Assembly (NCBI RefSeq): GCF_027570035.1
Contig: NZ_JAKMUU010000001.1
Coordinates: 558,001 to 622,000 of the forward strand
Source: Corynebacterium curieae
GTDB taxonomy: Bacteria > Actinomycetota > Actinomycetes > Mycobacteriales > Mycobacteriaceae
Direction of reading: 5' to 3'
Length of the DNA: 64,000 bases
Part shown: one piece after another, positions 9,439-18,238 of the stretch
How positions within the stretch are numbered: the first letter of the stretch is position 1
Layout: every line of letters begins with the position of its first letter
Made by a program: the position numbers and the translations under genes
Notes under the pieces: model-generated
The model's database searches: none
What the model was told of the DNA's origin: nothing
What the model saw: only the letters and a program-made list of their open reading frames with translations

Positions 9439-11049
9439 CTAATTGGTCGGCTCTGCTGGGATAGAGGCCTCGCGTGAGCCGGCAGTTCCGGAAGCCTGGA
9501 CCCCAGCTCCGTCAGTGACCACGCCGCCCGTTGTGCCACCCGAACCATTGGAGTTACTTGGCCCACCTTGCTCGTCACCGCTTCCGGTATTGGTGCCGGT
9601 ATTACCCGAGCCGCCCTCGGTTGCGCCCGAGTTAGCGCTGTCGGAAGGAGCATCCGTCACCCCAGCGCCTTCGGTGCCCTGCGGGTTGGTGGCCTCAGAA
9701 GGAGCCGCGTCCTCCTCACTCGGCTCGCTCTGCGTGCCGGTTTCGGTCGTTTCTTCGGTAGGTGCGGTGGAGCTGGGGGCTTCGGCAGGCTGCGAGGAGG
9801 AGGTTTCCTTGCCGCTATTGCGCCAATGCTCGGGCGAGAGCCAGCCAGCGTCGGCTTCATCCGGGTTGCTCGAAGCCAAGGTCAAGGCACCGACAACAAG
9901 CAGGGCGAGGATAAGCCCCGTGGTGGAGCCGCGCACTCGACCGCCAAAAGTAGCGATCTTTTGGAACTTGGTATTGGTCTCTAAAGAACGCCAGATTCCT
10001 TGGGTGGGTTCTGGTTCTTGGTCGTCATCAGGCAGGGCTGGCCGTCCGGGGCCATCGCTATCCGGTCCGGCTTCCTCTTCCGGTTTTGCGGCTGGGCGAG
10101 CCTCCACCTTGGTTTCCGGGTGAGATTCCTTGCCCGCTGTGGAAGCATCCTTGACGGATTCTTGGGCCGCAACGTTTCCCTCCGGAGCGGTAAGCGGGCG
10201 CTGGAGTTCATCGAGATCGGCCACGTTGTAGTGGTCCCAGAACTCCGAGAGCAGCGCGGAGCGAATGGCACGCTCCACCGCCCACTGCCGGGCGGGATTA
10301 ACGGTAACCAGCACGCGGTAGGTCACGTGCCACGATTGGCCGGCCGCCTGCGGGGCAACCAACTGGGTGGCCGGCAGCACCTCCAACTCGCCGTTGACAT
10401 CCACGGCGATGGACGGCTCCCGGATTGCTTGCTCGGAGATGGTGCGCACCCGGCGCGTGATTTCCGGTAAGGTCTCGCCTTCTTGCACGGGCACGTCGAA
10501 GTTGACCACAGCGCGCGACCATTCTTGGGAATAGTTTGTTACCGCGCCGGCCGAGCTATTGGGCACGGTGACCAGCTCACCGGTAGGCGTGCGAACCTTG
10601 GTAGTGCGCAGGGTCAGCATCACCACGGTGCCTTCGACGTCGGTCACGCCATCAAAGCTGACGTAGTCGCCCACGCCGAATTGCTTTTCCGAAAGGATGA
10701 AAAAGCCAGAAAGAAAATCCGCAATGATGGACTGGGCGCCAAAGCCCACGGCGGCCGAGACTATCGTCGCCGGCACTGCCGCGCCTACCGCAGGCACGCC
10801 GATATTGGTCAGCGCGGCCCAAATGATAAGGAAGTACGCGATAGCCTGCACGATGTAGACCAGCGCGCCGGTCAGCGCCAGGCGCGCCTTAGTGGATTCT
10901 TCATTATCATCGAGGCGGCGCTCTATGATGCGGATTGCCAGCCTGCCAACGCGCGGTATCAAAATACCGATCAGCAACAGCGCAATAAGCGGCAAGCCGT
11001 GGTCAACGAAGAGGCTCCACAGCTCGTAGAAGTAATACTTCAGGTTCAT
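9439..11049 (-). CDS. MscCG-type mechanosensitive channel / glutamate exporter homologue
   Basis: A 536-residue MscS-family channel. Residues 1-110 contain three transmembrane helices, including the pore helix VSAAVGFGAQSIIADFLSGF, followed by the cytoplasmic beta domain (QFGVGDYV, VTVPNSSA). A long acidic linker leads to a fourth hydrophobic segment (FGGRVRGSTTGLILALLVVG) and a Ser/Thr/Glu-rich tail with GWLSP. This extra segment and tail are characteristic of Corynebacterium glutamicum MscCG, which exports glutamate on membrane tension or penicillin treatment. The ATG at 11049 was chosen because it gives the usual N-terminus just before the first helix. Confidence 0.9.
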   Translation of the reverse strand: MNLKYYFYELWSLFVDHGLPLIALLLIGILIPRVGRLAIRIIERRLDDNEESTKARLALTGALVYIVQAIAYFLIIWAALTNIGVPAVGAAVPATIVSAAVGFGAQSIIADFLSGFFILSEKQFGVGDYVSFDGVTDVEGTVVMLTLRTTKVRTPTGELVTVPNSSAGAVTNYSQEWSRAVVNFDVPVQEGETLPEITRRVRTISEQAIREPSIAVDVNGELEVLPATQLVAPQAAGQSWHVTYRVLVTVNPARQWAVERAIRSALLSEFWDHYNVADLDELQRPLTAPEGNVAAQESVKDASTAGKESHPETKVEARPAAKPEEEAGPDSDGPGRPALPDDDQEPEPTQGIWRSLETNTKFQKIATFGGRVRGSTTGLILALLVVGALTLASSNPDEADAGWLSPEHWRNSGKETSSSQPAEAPSSTAPTEETTETGTQSEPSEEDAAPSEATNPQGTEGAGVTDAPSDSANSGATEGGSGNTGTNTGSGDEQGGPSNSNGSGGTTGGVVTDGAGVQASGTAGSREASIPAEPTN

Positions 11050-11182
11050 GCCTCTACCGTAGGCCGCAGAGCTGAAAACTGGATGCCAGTTCACTGCCAG
11101 CCACCATGCAAAAATTCCCCCTCGCACGGCCTCTACCCCCCTATGCCCTGCACAAACCCCTGCATCTGCCGCCTTGTTTGGC

Positions 11183-11188
11183 TACTGT
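11183..11188 (+). promoter_or_regulatory. -10 hexamer TACTGT, leaderless start
   Basis: TACTGT is 7 nt upstream of the lipoprotein ATG at 11196, with no ribosome site. Confidence 0.45.
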
Positions 11189-11195
11189 GTGGGGC

Positions 11196-11717
11196 ATGAA
11201 GAAATCATTCCTTATTCCCTTCTTTTCCCTAGTCCTTTTTGCCACCGGCTGCGGCGGCAGCGACGAGACCGCCACCACCATTTCCACGGTGAAAGAAACC
11301 GTTACGGAGACGGCCTCTGAAACGAGCTCTACAGAATCCAGCACCGAGGAAACTTCCACAGAAGAAATGACCACGGAAGTAGCAACTACCGAGGCCGCGC
11401 AGCACGCCGAACCGCAAACGGAAAATCAGGAAGCCGTGCAACCGGCTACCGAAAACCAGCAGCAGGCAAACACCGCGCAGTACCAGTGCGCGGACGGTAC
11501 CTGCGTGGAGTTCGCTGCGTTGTGCAAGGAATCAAACGCTCAGCCACCAGTACAAGCGCCCAATGGGCCGAGTGCGGAGTGTCCGGCCTACCTGTGCGGC
11601 TATGGCAACGATGCCAATGGCAACCGGAATAAGAGCTCAGGCGAAATCCAGACCCAATATGGTTGCGAGCAAGGCTATATCACGGACCCGCAGCTTTGCG
11701 GTGCGGTTGGGCGCTGA
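11196..11717 (+). CDS. Lipoprotein, Thr/Glu-rich with a Cys-rich C-terminal domain
   Basis: A 173-residue predicted lipoprotein. The signal MKKSFLIPFFSLVLFATGC ends in a lipobox, and the cysteine would be lipidated and anchor the protein outside the membrane. A Thr/Glu/Ser-rich linker of about 70 residues follows. A C-terminal domain has about seven cysteines (QCADGTCVEF, ECPAYLCGYGN, GCEQGY, QLCGAVGR), suggesting disulphides. Function is unknown. The start at 11196 gives the signal peptide and fits a leaderless promoter. It is divergent from the MscCG homologue. Confidence 0.8.
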   Translation: MKKSFLIPFFSLVLFATGCGGSDETATTISTVKETVTETASETSSTESSTEETSTEEMTTEVATTEAAQHAEPQTENQEAVQPATENQQQANTAQYQCADGTCVEFAALCKESNAQPPVQAPNGPSAECPAYLCGYGNDANGNRNKSSGEIQTQYGCEQGYITDPQLCGAVGR

Positions 11718-11754
11718 GCCTCCACGCTAAGCCGCCGCACTAAAGTACTGTGGG

Positions 11755-12810
11755 CTAGTCGCGGGAGTTATAGCGCTTCATAAGCCGATCGATGAGCTCA
11801 TCAGTAAGCTTGTCATCTTCCAAGATGGTATCGAGCAGCCGCTGGGATTCCTCGTGGGCGGCATTCTCCTCGGCCTCGTAGGAGTCACCCGTGAGATCCA
11901 CGCCAAAGTCAGTATCCTCGGTCTCTGGCGCTGGGGTGCTGAGCTGATCGACGTCCAATTCAAAGGACTCCAAAAACTCGCTGGCCTCCGCAGCGGCCTC
12001 CTTGCGGCGCTTGCCGGAGCGCACTTCTTTTTCAATGCGACGCTGCAGCGCGGCTTCCATCTGGCGGTGGCGCCACGCGCGCAGGCGGTGCGGCTCCAAG
12101 CGGCGGCCCACCGCGCGGCTTTTATTCTCGGCCTTCTTCGCTAGCACCTTTACCTGCGCCGCGGTGTCATTAATGGGCGCCCAATCTTGGTAGGCAGGCA
12201 CGCGCCAGCCGGCCCAAATACCCAGCAGCGCCAAGAAAATAGAGACCAGCGGCCCGATGATCATGCCCACGGCCATCATGTCGAAGTGGTGGCCCACCAG
12301 CACGATGATCGCGCAGGCCACGGCAGGGATGACCGTGGGCTGGTTATCGCCAAATACGCTCGGCTCGCGGCCCATCACAATGTCACGAATCATGGAACCG
12401 CCGGTGGCCGTAAATACGCCCATCATGATGCACGGAATCAGGGGCAGACCATAGGTAATGGCCTTCACGGCACCGGTGGCGGCCCAGAGGCCGGAAACGA
12501 CGGCGTCGCCATGCGCTTGCAGGTAATCCCAGGTCTTGCCCTTGAAATAGACAAAGCGGGCAATCAACGCGCCGGTAAAAGCCAGGTACAGATACTCCGG
12601 CTGGCTCATGGCCGCCACCGTGCCGCGGTTGATGAGCACGTCACGCACCATGCCGCCGCCCAAGGAGGAGAACATCGCAATGAAGAAAAAGCCGATGATA
12701 TCGTAGCCGCGCTTGCGCGCCATGGTGCCGCCGATGATTCCCATCAGCAACACGCCGCTGATATCGGACCAGCGGTAGAGAGATTCAATGAGCGGATCCA
12801 CTTCAACCAT
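11755..12810 (-). CDS. TRIC/UPF0126 family membrane protein with C-terminal extension
   Basis: A 351-residue predicted inner-membrane protein. The N-terminal 210 residues hold the duplicated UPF0126/TRIC (YicG-like) fold with repeated helices and the two glycine motifs SSLGGGMVRDVLINRG and ATGGSMIRDIVMGREPSVF. Members are proposed to be trimeric cation or glycine channels. A charged cytoplasmic tail of about 140 residues (Arg-rich, then acidic) is unusually long for the family. The ATG at 12810 (MVEVDPLIESLY) was preferred; a GTG at about 12828 or TTG at 12858 are alternatives. It is convergent with the lipoprotein gene. Confidence 0.85.
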   Translation of the reverse strand: MVEVDPLIESLYRWSDISGVLLMGIIGGTMARKRGYDIIGFFFIAMFSSLGGGMVRDVLINRGTVAAMSQPEYLYLAFTGALIARFVYFKGKTWDYLQAHGDAVVSGLWAATGAVKAITYGLPLIPCIMMGVFTATGGSMIRDIVMGREPSVFGDNQPTVIPAVACAIIVLVGHHFDMMAVGMIIGPLVSIFLALLGIWAGWRVPAYQDWAPINDTAAQVKVLAKKAENKSRAVGRRLEPHRLRAWRHRQMEAALQRRIEKEVRSGKRRKEAAAEASEFLESFELDVDQLSTPAPETEDTDFGVDLTGDSYEAEENAAHEESQRLLDTILEDDKLTDELIDRLMKRYNSRD

Positions 12811-12909
12811 ATGGTTATTAGACTTCACCGCCAGCCCCTGCGCAATTAGCACACCCAAATGCGCAGCGCGGCTATACTAAATGTGTTTGTCTCCCTATCT
12901 CTACGCATA

Positions 12910-13401
12910 ATGAAATAAGTATCTCCCTTTACTTTCCATTGCTGTGCTTAGCGCTTGTTCCTCCCAGCCCGAGGCAGACGAGCCTAGCTTTGCCGACCCT
13001 GCCGCGCACAGCAGCGAGGATGAGCAGGCCTCGCTTGCCGACGCCCCAGAAGACAACCCCGACTCCGACCTTGCCCAACAAATCGGCGGCGACTGCGGCG
13101 CCCGCGACTACGCGCTTATTAGCGCCCAGGAAGACACCAACTGCGCCTTTGCCATGGAGATTTATAAGCGCGCGATGAAGGCGACCTACCAGCTAGAGGC
13201 CCCCGATCCTTCCGTCACCCAGCGTGACAAAGCGATATCACCGCCAAGGGCCCAGTTTCTGGCGACAAGCACGATCTGCAGTTCATCATCTCCACTAACC
13301 ACAAAAATCTCTCCTGCCTTGCAGACGATTCCGCGATTGGCGCTCGGCTCGAAATCACCGTCCAGCCGGGTTTTGCAGACCGCGTCCACACCAAAGATTA
13401 A
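12910..13401 (+). pseudogene. Lipoprotein pseudogene with two frameshifts
   Basis: The frame encodes a lipoprotein signal (KYLPLLSIAVLSAC) but has no start codon. ATG AAA at 12910 is followed at once by TAA, and removing the single T at 12916 restores MKKYLPLLSIAVLSAC. The second lesion is near 13234: adding one G restores SVTQRDKADITAKGPVSG, matching the pattern in the intact paralogue at 16282 (PTVTPTYHADITASSPVT), and the frame then runs to TAA at 13401. The shared C-terminal domain (QIGG.CG, a C.FA..... AM.A.Y core and a later conserved Cys) identifies it as a paralogue of that gene. Two independent single-base lesions make real decay more likely than one sequencing error. Confidence 0.75.
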
Positions 13402-13439
13402 AGGCGCCGGCACTGCTTGCCGACGCCTCCCTATCACCG

Positions 13440-13513
13440 TGGGGCCAGCGGGGCTCGAACCCGCGACCAACGGATTATGAGTCCGTAGCTCTAACCGACT
13501 GAGCTATAGCCCC
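13440..13513 (-). tRNA. tRNA with CAU anticodon (probably Ile2; elongator Met possible)
   Basis: A 74-nt cloverleaf read on the minus strand. The acceptor is GGGGCTA paired with TGGCCCC plus discriminator A, the D arm includes AGCTCAGTCGGTTAGAGCT, the anticodon loop is CTCATAA, and the T arm is GCGGGTTCGAGCCCCGC. CCA is not encoded. A CAU anticodon is shared by initiator Met, elongator Met and lysidine-modified Ile2. The paired first base rules against an initiator, and the TTGGTCGC variable-loop region resembles Ile2. The identity remains a judgement. Confidence 0.9.
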
Positions 13514-13760
13514 ACACAGATTGCACGCCCACTAGGGCGATTCTCTGCCCTCAAAAGATTAGTCAAAGAGCGGCCAAAGACCAATTTGCCCAGCGCAGTC
13601 TGTCTGCAGATAGCTTCTGCAAACTATCATCGACGCACAACCTGCTGTGCTCCTTACAATGCCCAATAAGTCGTGGGCCAAATTTTAACGACGCAGCACG
13701 GGCAAATTCTCGGCTACCACGTTCGCCGGCAACCGCCCCATGCAAACGTTAACCCTGCTT
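13514..13760. other. Intergenic region upstream of the PTS operon
   Basis: About 250 bp between the tRNA gene and the PTS promoter. I see no gene. Short frames here are shadows with no ribosome site or recognisable product. Confidence 0.5.
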
Positions 13761-13789
13761 TTACCTCCGATTTCTCCGCGGCATAGAAT
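13761..13789 (+). promoter_or_regulatory. Promoter of the PTS operon
   Basis: TTACCT (13761-13766), a 17-nt spacer and TAGAAT (13784-13789) resemble a housekeeping promoter, with start near 13796. The 5' leader would be about 45 nt and includes GGGAGA before the ATG at 13840. Confidence 0.5.
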
Positions 13790-13839
13790 AATGAGTGACA
13801 TTGACCCCGATGCCACTTAATCTGTGATGGGAGATACAC

Positions 13840-14655
13840 ATGGCGACCCTTGAGTCCCTCTTGGCGCCCGGCGCGGTGGAGCTGCACGGCACCGCCAAGG
13901 ACTGGCGAGAAGCTATCCGGCTTGCGGGATTGTTGCTCGAAGATGCAGGCACGATCACCGCAGACTACACAGAAGCAATGGTGCACTCTGCGGAAGAAAC
14001 GGGCCCCTATATCGTGGTGGCCCCAGGCTTTGCCTTCGCGCACGCGCGCCCTTCGGAGGCGGTAAAAGAAACCTCGCTGTCATGGGCACGGCTGGATAAG
14101 CCGGTTGAATTCGGACACGATTCCAATGATCCCGTTGACCTTGTCGTAGCGTTTGCCGCACGCAGCGATTCTGAACACCTGCAAGCAATGAAGCAACTAG
14201 CAAAGTTGCTTGCTACCAAGCGTGATGAACTCAATCGCGTGGACTCTGAAGAGGAGCTCCGCACAGTTCTCAAAGCAGCGGCTCCGAGTAAGAAGCGCAC
14301 GTCTTACGCAGCGCCGACCGAACCGGCAGCCCGCCCTGCGAAGGAAAAGGCCGCGGATTCCGTCGCCTCCAAAGGCAAGATCCTCACGGTATGCGGAAAC
14401 GGCCTGGGCACATCTTTGTTTCTTAAAAATACCCTCGAGCAGGTGCTCGATGAGTGGGGCTGGGGACCGTACCTCAACGTAGAGGCCACGGACACCATCT
14501 CCGCCAAGGGCCGCGCGAGCGAGGCGGATTTTCTGCTCACTTCCGGCGAAATCGCTGCAACGCTTGGCGATGTCGGGGTTCCCGTCTACGTCATCCAAGA
14601 CTTCACCTCAATGTCTGAAATCGATGGGGCTCTGCGCGAGCTCTATGACATCTAA
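13840..14655 (+). CDS. PTS ascorbate/galactitol-type EIIA-EIIB fusion
   Basis: A 271-residue cytoplasmic phosphotransferase subunit. The N-terminal EIIA (mannitol/fructose/ascorbate type) has the phosphorylated histidine at about residue 68 in FAHARP. A Pro/Ala linker joins it to EIIB, whose phosphocysteine is at about residue 185 in TVCGNGLGTS. It passes phosphate from HPr to the incoming substrate carried by the EIIC protein encoded 11 bp downstream. The UlaA-type EIIC suggests ascorbate or a related sugar acid. GGGAGATACAC precedes the ATG. Confidence 0.92.
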   Translation: MATLESLLAPGAVELHGTAKDWREAIRLAGLLLEDAGTITADYTEAMVHSAEETGPYIVVAPGFAFAHARPSEAVKETSLSWARLDKPVEFGHDSNDPVDLVVAFAARSDSEHLQAMKQLAKLLATKRDELNRVDSEEELRTVLKAAAPSKKRTSYAAPTEPAARPAKEKAADSVASKGKILTVCGNGLGTSLFLKNTLEQVLDEWGWGPYLNVEATDTISAKGRASEADFLLTSGEIAATLGDVGVPVYVIQDFTSMSEIDGALRELYDI

Positions 14656-14666
14656 GGAGCAACCTC

Positions 14667-16244
14667 ATGGATTTTCTTCTTGCGATAGCAAACTTCATTG
14701 TCAATGAAATCCTTTCCGTGCCGGCATTCCTTATCGGCATCATCACCGCTGTAGGGCTCGCTGCGATGGGCCGCGGCACAGGTAAAACCATTGGTGGAGC
14801 CATTAAGGCCACACTTGGCTTCCTGCTCATTGGCGCCGGTGCGGGCTTGGTCACCGATTCTCTGGAACCGCTGGGTGCCATGATTACGGGCGCTACCGGT
14901 GCGCAAGGCGTGGTTCCGACAAATGAAGCGATCGTCGGCATTGCGCAAGACCAGTTCGGTAGCCAAGTCGCATGGATCATGATTTTAGGCTTTGTGGTTT
15001 CCCTGCTGCTGGCTCGCTTTACGCCAATGAGTTACGTATTCCTCACCGGCCACCATGTTCTCTTCATGGCGACGCTTCTCACCATGGTGCTTGCCCCGGC
15101 CGGGTATTCCTCCTGGATTGTCATCGCCTTCGGCGCTGCCCTACTCGGCATCCTTATGGTCTCGCTTCCAGCCATTGCGCACCCTTTTACCCGCCGCATT
15201 ACTGGAGATGATTCCGTAGCCATTGGGCACTTCGGCACTGCGGGGTATTTGGCCGCGGGCGGCGTCGGCAAGCTGGTTGGCGGCAAGGGCAAGAAGATGT
15301 CCCCGTCCACCGAGGACCTAAAGCTCCCGGAAGGTCTGCGATTCTTGCGCGATTCTATGGTGGCAACCGCGCTTTCCATGGCGCTGATGTACGTGGTCCT
15401 TGCTGTGCTTTTCATCGCTCGCGCCGGTTCTGAAGAAGCCTTTACGGCTTTCCCAGATGGTGCCACCGATGTGGGCAATTTCTTGATGCAGTCCGTCACC
15501 CAAGGCCTCCAGTTCGGCGTGGCAGTGGCCGTTATCCTCTTTGGCGTGCGCACCATTTTGGGCGAGCTCGTGCCTGCGTTCCAGGGCATCGCGGCCAAGG
15601 TCGTTCCCGGCGCGATCCCCGCGCTGGATGCGCCCATCGTCTTCCCTTATGCCCAAAACGCTGTGTTGATCGGCTTCATTTCTTCCTTCATCGGTGGCCT
15701 TATCGGCCTTGCCATTCTTTCGGCGTGGTTGAACCCCGCCTTTGGCATTGCCTTGATTCTGCCGGGGTTGGTGCCGCACTTCTTCACTGGTGGCGCGGCC
15801 GGCGTCTACGGCAACGCCACCGGCGGCCGCCGCGGCGCGGCACTAGGTGCCTTTGTCAATGGCCTTATCATTACCTTCCTGCCGGCATTCCTGCTCGGCG
15901 TTCTCGGCTCCTTCGGCTCTGCAAACACCACTTTCGGCGATGCCGACTTTGGCTGGCTCGGCCTGCTTCTGGGGTGGTCCACCAATGCCGGCGGTGCGCT
16001 CGGGCTTATCTTCATTGCGCTTATCGCGCTGGCCATTTTGGCCTTGGGTTGGGTGTGCCAGCGCAAGCTTGTCGACGCCCACTGGGACCCCACCCCCTAC
16101 CGTCCTGCACCCACTAGCAACGCCGATGCCGCCGCAATCAGCGGTGCAACCGGCACGGCTACATCCTCCGGCACAACCAAGAAGTATCCGAAGGTTCTGC
16201 CGCCCGAAGGTGCGCCAGTTCCACCCGCCCGCATTGACCACTAA
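14667..16244 (+). CDS. ulaA: PTS EIIC permease, UlaA/SgaT family
   Basis: A 525-residue polytopic permease of the ascorbate-type PTS (SgaT/UlaA), with about 11 hydrophobic segments beginning MDFLLAIANFIVNEILSVPA. It brings in L-ascorbate or a related compound with phosphorylation by the EIIAB encoded immediately upstream. AAGGAG lies 8 nt before the ATG. A Ser/Thr/Ala-rich cytoplasmic tail of about 45 residues extends the family's usual length. No ulaD/ulaG-type catabolic genes are adjacent, so the substrate is inferred only from the permease family. Confidence 0.92.
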   Translation: MDFLLAIANFIVNEILSVPAFLIGIITAVGLAAMGRGTGKTIGGAIKATLGFLLIGAGAGLVTDSLEPLGAMITGATGAQGVVPTNEAIVGIAQDQFGSQVAWIMILGFVVSLLLARFTPMSYVFLTGHHVLFMATLLTMVLAPAGYSSWIVIAFGAALLGILMVSLPAIAHPFTRRITGDDSVAIGHFGTAGYLAAGGVGKLVGGKGKKMSPSTEDLKLPEGLRFLRDSMVATALSMALMYVVLAVLFIARAGSEEAFTAFPDGATDVGNFLMQSVTQGLQFGVAVAVILFGVRTILGELVPAFQGIAAKVVPGAIPALDAPIVFPYAQNAVLIGFISSFIGGLIGLAILSAWLNPAFGIALILPGLVPHFFTGGAAGVYGNATGGRRGAALGAFVNGLIITFLPAFLLGVLGSFGSANTTFGDADFGWLGLLLGWSTNAGGALGLIFIALIALAILALGWVCQRKLVDAHWDPTPYRPAPTSNADAAAISGATGTATSSGTTKKYPKVLPPEGAPVPPARIDH

Positions 16245-16269
16245 CCACGCGCCACGCCCCGAAGGGCGC

Positions 16270-16275
16270 TACAGT
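16270..16275 (+). promoter_or_regulatory. -10 hexamer TACAGT, leaderless start
   Basis: TACAGT is 6 nt before the lipoprotein ATG at 16282. A weak GC hairpin just upstream (about 16248-16270) could end the PTS operon. Confidence 0.4.
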
Positions 16276-16281
16276 AACCCT

Positions 16282-16893
16282 ATGCAGCGCCCTTCCATAT
16301 TCCCTCTCGCGTCCGTCCTCCTCGCTACCGGTCTTGCGCTAAGCGCCTGCGGCTCCGGTTCAGACTCCAGCTCTGATTCCGCCCCAGCAGACGAGCCAGC
16401 CTTTTCCACCGCCCAGGACAATAACTCCGCAGCGGATGAAGGCGAAAAGGACACCGACTCGGTGAAGGAAACGAAACAACGCCGCACCGAAACTGTCACC
16501 GAAGAAGCAGAGCCGGCGCAGCCTGAACCACCGGCTGGCGGAAACCACAACATCCATGTCGGCCAGATCGGCGGATACTGCGGTACTTCTTCATCAGGCG
16601 ATTCCATTGACGCCGGCGATGCCACCTCCTGCGAATTCGCCGCCGCGGTATTTGACGCCGCGATGCAGGCAAGCTACACCATGCGGTCAAAAAGCCCCAC
16701 GGTAACGCCGACATACCACGCCGATATCACCGCCAGCAGCCCAGTAACCAAACAGTCCTATAACTTGGACTGCCACATGGGCAGCGATCAGAGAAACCTA
16801 ACGTGCGAAAAGCCCGGCGATGAAACGGTGCAAGCCTCATTCGAAACCGCGGACAGAAGCGTGTGGACCAAGCGCGTGGCCACTACCAATTAA
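16282..16893 (+). CDS. Lipoprotein, paralogue of the 12910 pseudogene
   Basis: A 203-residue predicted lipoprotein. MQRPSIFPLASVLLATGLAL followed by SACGSGSD gives a lipobox (LSAC). An Asp/Ser/Glu-rich linker leads to a C-terminal domain of about 110 residues with four cysteines (GGYCGTSS, TSCEFAAAVFDAAMQASY, LDCHMGS, LTCEKPG). The same domain pattern is in the decayed gene at 12910. Function is unknown. The start at 16282 gives the signal and fits a leaderless -10 box. A much longer in-frame extension overlaps the PTS gene and is rejected. Confidence 0.8.
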   Translation: MQRPSIFPLASVLLATGLALSACGSGSDSSSDSAPADEPAFSTAQDNNSAADEGEKDTDSVKETKQRRTETVTEEAEPAQPEPPAGGNHNIHVGQIGGYCGTSSSGDSIDAGDATSCEFAAAVFDAAMQASYTMRSKSPTVTPTYHADITASSPVTKQSYNLDCHMGSDQRNLTCEKPGDETVQASFETADRSVWTKRVATTN

Positions 16894-16922
16894 CCGCTAG
16901 TCCAGGAACTAACCAGACCGAA

Positions 16923-17303
16923 CTAGATCAACCGTTCAGCAAACCATTCTGCAATGAATCCTTCCTCCTTATCGCGCGCAGCGGCCACGGTTTCAACGAG
17001 CTCCACAATCTCTTCATCGGCGATTGGTCCCAGCCCAAAGCCTTCGATTTCTAAATAGGTGGAGGCCCATACCCAGGCGATTCTCTTATAGCCGTCGACG
17101 AATGCATGCGCCTTTGCCAGATAGTGCAACAACGCTGCAGCCCTATCCAGTGCAGGTGGGTGTAATTACTCTCCGCCGAAGGTTTGTAAAGGGGTGGCTA
17201 ACGCTGACTCAAGTTTAGAGCGATCGAGGAGGTTGCTATCTCGACCGATGAGTTGACGGTTCAGTTGAACCACGTCCTCCACCGGAAAGCAATACTCATT
17301 CAT
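16923..17303 (-). pseudogene. doc: Doc-family (Fic fold) toxin pseudogene
   Basis: The frame from ATG at 17303 reads MNEYCFPVEDVVQLNRQLIG, the typical start of Doc toxins, which phosphorylate EF-Tu. It is interrupted by TAA at codon 46 (17168-17166) and then continues LHPPALDRAAALLHYLAKAH to the normal end at 16923, 126 residues in all, the usual Doc length. The Fic motif is HAFVDGYKR where the family has HxFxDGNKR, so the conserved Asn is Tyr. The start overlaps the stop of the upstream Panacea antitoxin gene by ATGA. It is inactivated twice over: by a nonsense codon and an altered active site. Confidence 0.8.
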
Positions 17304-17869
17304 CGGGTTGCAAGAATCTCAAGGGCTCCCTTCCAGCGTTCTGCTGAAGCTTGCAAGCGCTGCTTCAGCTCAGCACCAGAAAGATTCTGCACAGAAAGTA
17401 CAGGCCGCGTCGGCCCTTCAACACCACGAGCTTCCTGCAATGCATAGTATTTTTTCATTTCCAGCTGCGAAATAGGTTCGTTAGTTTTCACCTCGGGGCC
17501 CATCTGACCACGAGCGGCAATCCATGGGCGTTCCGAGTGCGTAAGTTCAATTAGTTCGTTGGAGGTCTTATCACCATAAAAGGCAATCACGGCATCAATA
17601 ATCTTTTCGGCTTCGTCTCCTATAGCCTCTGCGTCAGCTCCCGGTAGCACCGTAGAGGTTTTCTCGGAGCGTTGATATTTATTCTCGCGATAGAGGTTAG
17701 GTTCAACCGGACCGTCTGTCCACGCCTGAAATTCATTCGAGACAAGGGGTCGCCCGTACCAGCCCAGGCTCCATGCTTGGCAGTAATAGGTAAGCTTCTC
17801 GAGCTTCCAAGAATCGACCCACCCCAGTTTGTTGTAAATAACCTGCGCGACGTCTACTGCTGTTGCCAT
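17300..17869 (-). CDS. Panacea (DUF4065/SocA-like) domain antitoxin
   Basis: A 189-residue soluble protein with the Panacea/DUF4065 domain: KLEKLTYYCQAWSLGWYGRP, then EFQAWTDGPVEPNLYR and ELIELTHSERPW. Panacea-domain proteins are antitoxins of many unrelated toxins. GGAGG lies 5 nt before the ATG at 17869, preferred over an upstream in-frame start. It is the first gene of a two-gene operon coupled by ATGA to the dead doc gene. Since the toxin is broken, this copy may be an orphan or an anti-addiction relic. Confidence 0.85.
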   Translation of the reverse strand: MATAVDVAQVIYNKLGWVDSWKLEKLTYYCQAWSLGWYGRPLVSNEFQAWTDGPVEPNLYRENKYQRSEKTSTVLPGADAEAIGDEAEKIIDAVIAFYGDKTSNELIELTHSERPWIAARGQMGPEVKTNEPISQLEMKKYYALQEARGVEGPTRPVLSVQNLSGAELKQRLQASAERWKGALEILATR

Positions 17870-18235
17870 GGCCCCTCCTCTCCTAGTGCGTAGCAATTTT
17901 TACGTGTATAGAGCCAAAATTCTTAAGCCAGTATAGCCTTCCTCACCTGTTATATGAAGGCCACACTCTACCCCACAAAATCATCCTCGGTGGGCCACAG
18001 AAGCTCCACGTCCACGGGTATTCCGGCGAGGATGTCCAGGGATTTCTTGAGCTCGACCTAGTCGAGGCCGACCTCCTTATATACCTCAGATAGCTACGCG
18101 GATGCATTAGGCGCAGGTGCGGTAGGAGCGCGCCACTGCCCAGCAGCTCGCCGCCCACCAAGTCTGCCCCTACTGCAACGCCAGCCGCAGCACTACCGAG
18201 GGGCACCATCGGCGTCGTCGAAGACTAGCTATCTT
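17870..18235. other. Gene-poor stretch with degraded coding remnant on the minus strand
   Basis: Minus-strand frames contain readable but broken pieces (GADLVGGELLGSGALLPHL, then in another frame SEVYKEVGLD stop VELKKSLDILAG and PVDVELLWPTEDDFVG). They look like a short frameshifted remnant. I cannot name the parent gene. Nothing intact lies here. Confidence 0.35.
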
Positions 18236-18238
18236 GCG

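Noticed and set aside
12187..12849. Long plus-strand frame over the TRIC/UPF0126 gene
   Set aside because: His/Gly/Asn-rich low-complexity translation antisense to a good gene; no ribosome site.
15847..16281. N-terminal extension of the 16282 lipoprotein frame
   Set aside because: It lies in another frame over the PTS EIIC gene, and the lipoprotein signal begins at 16282.
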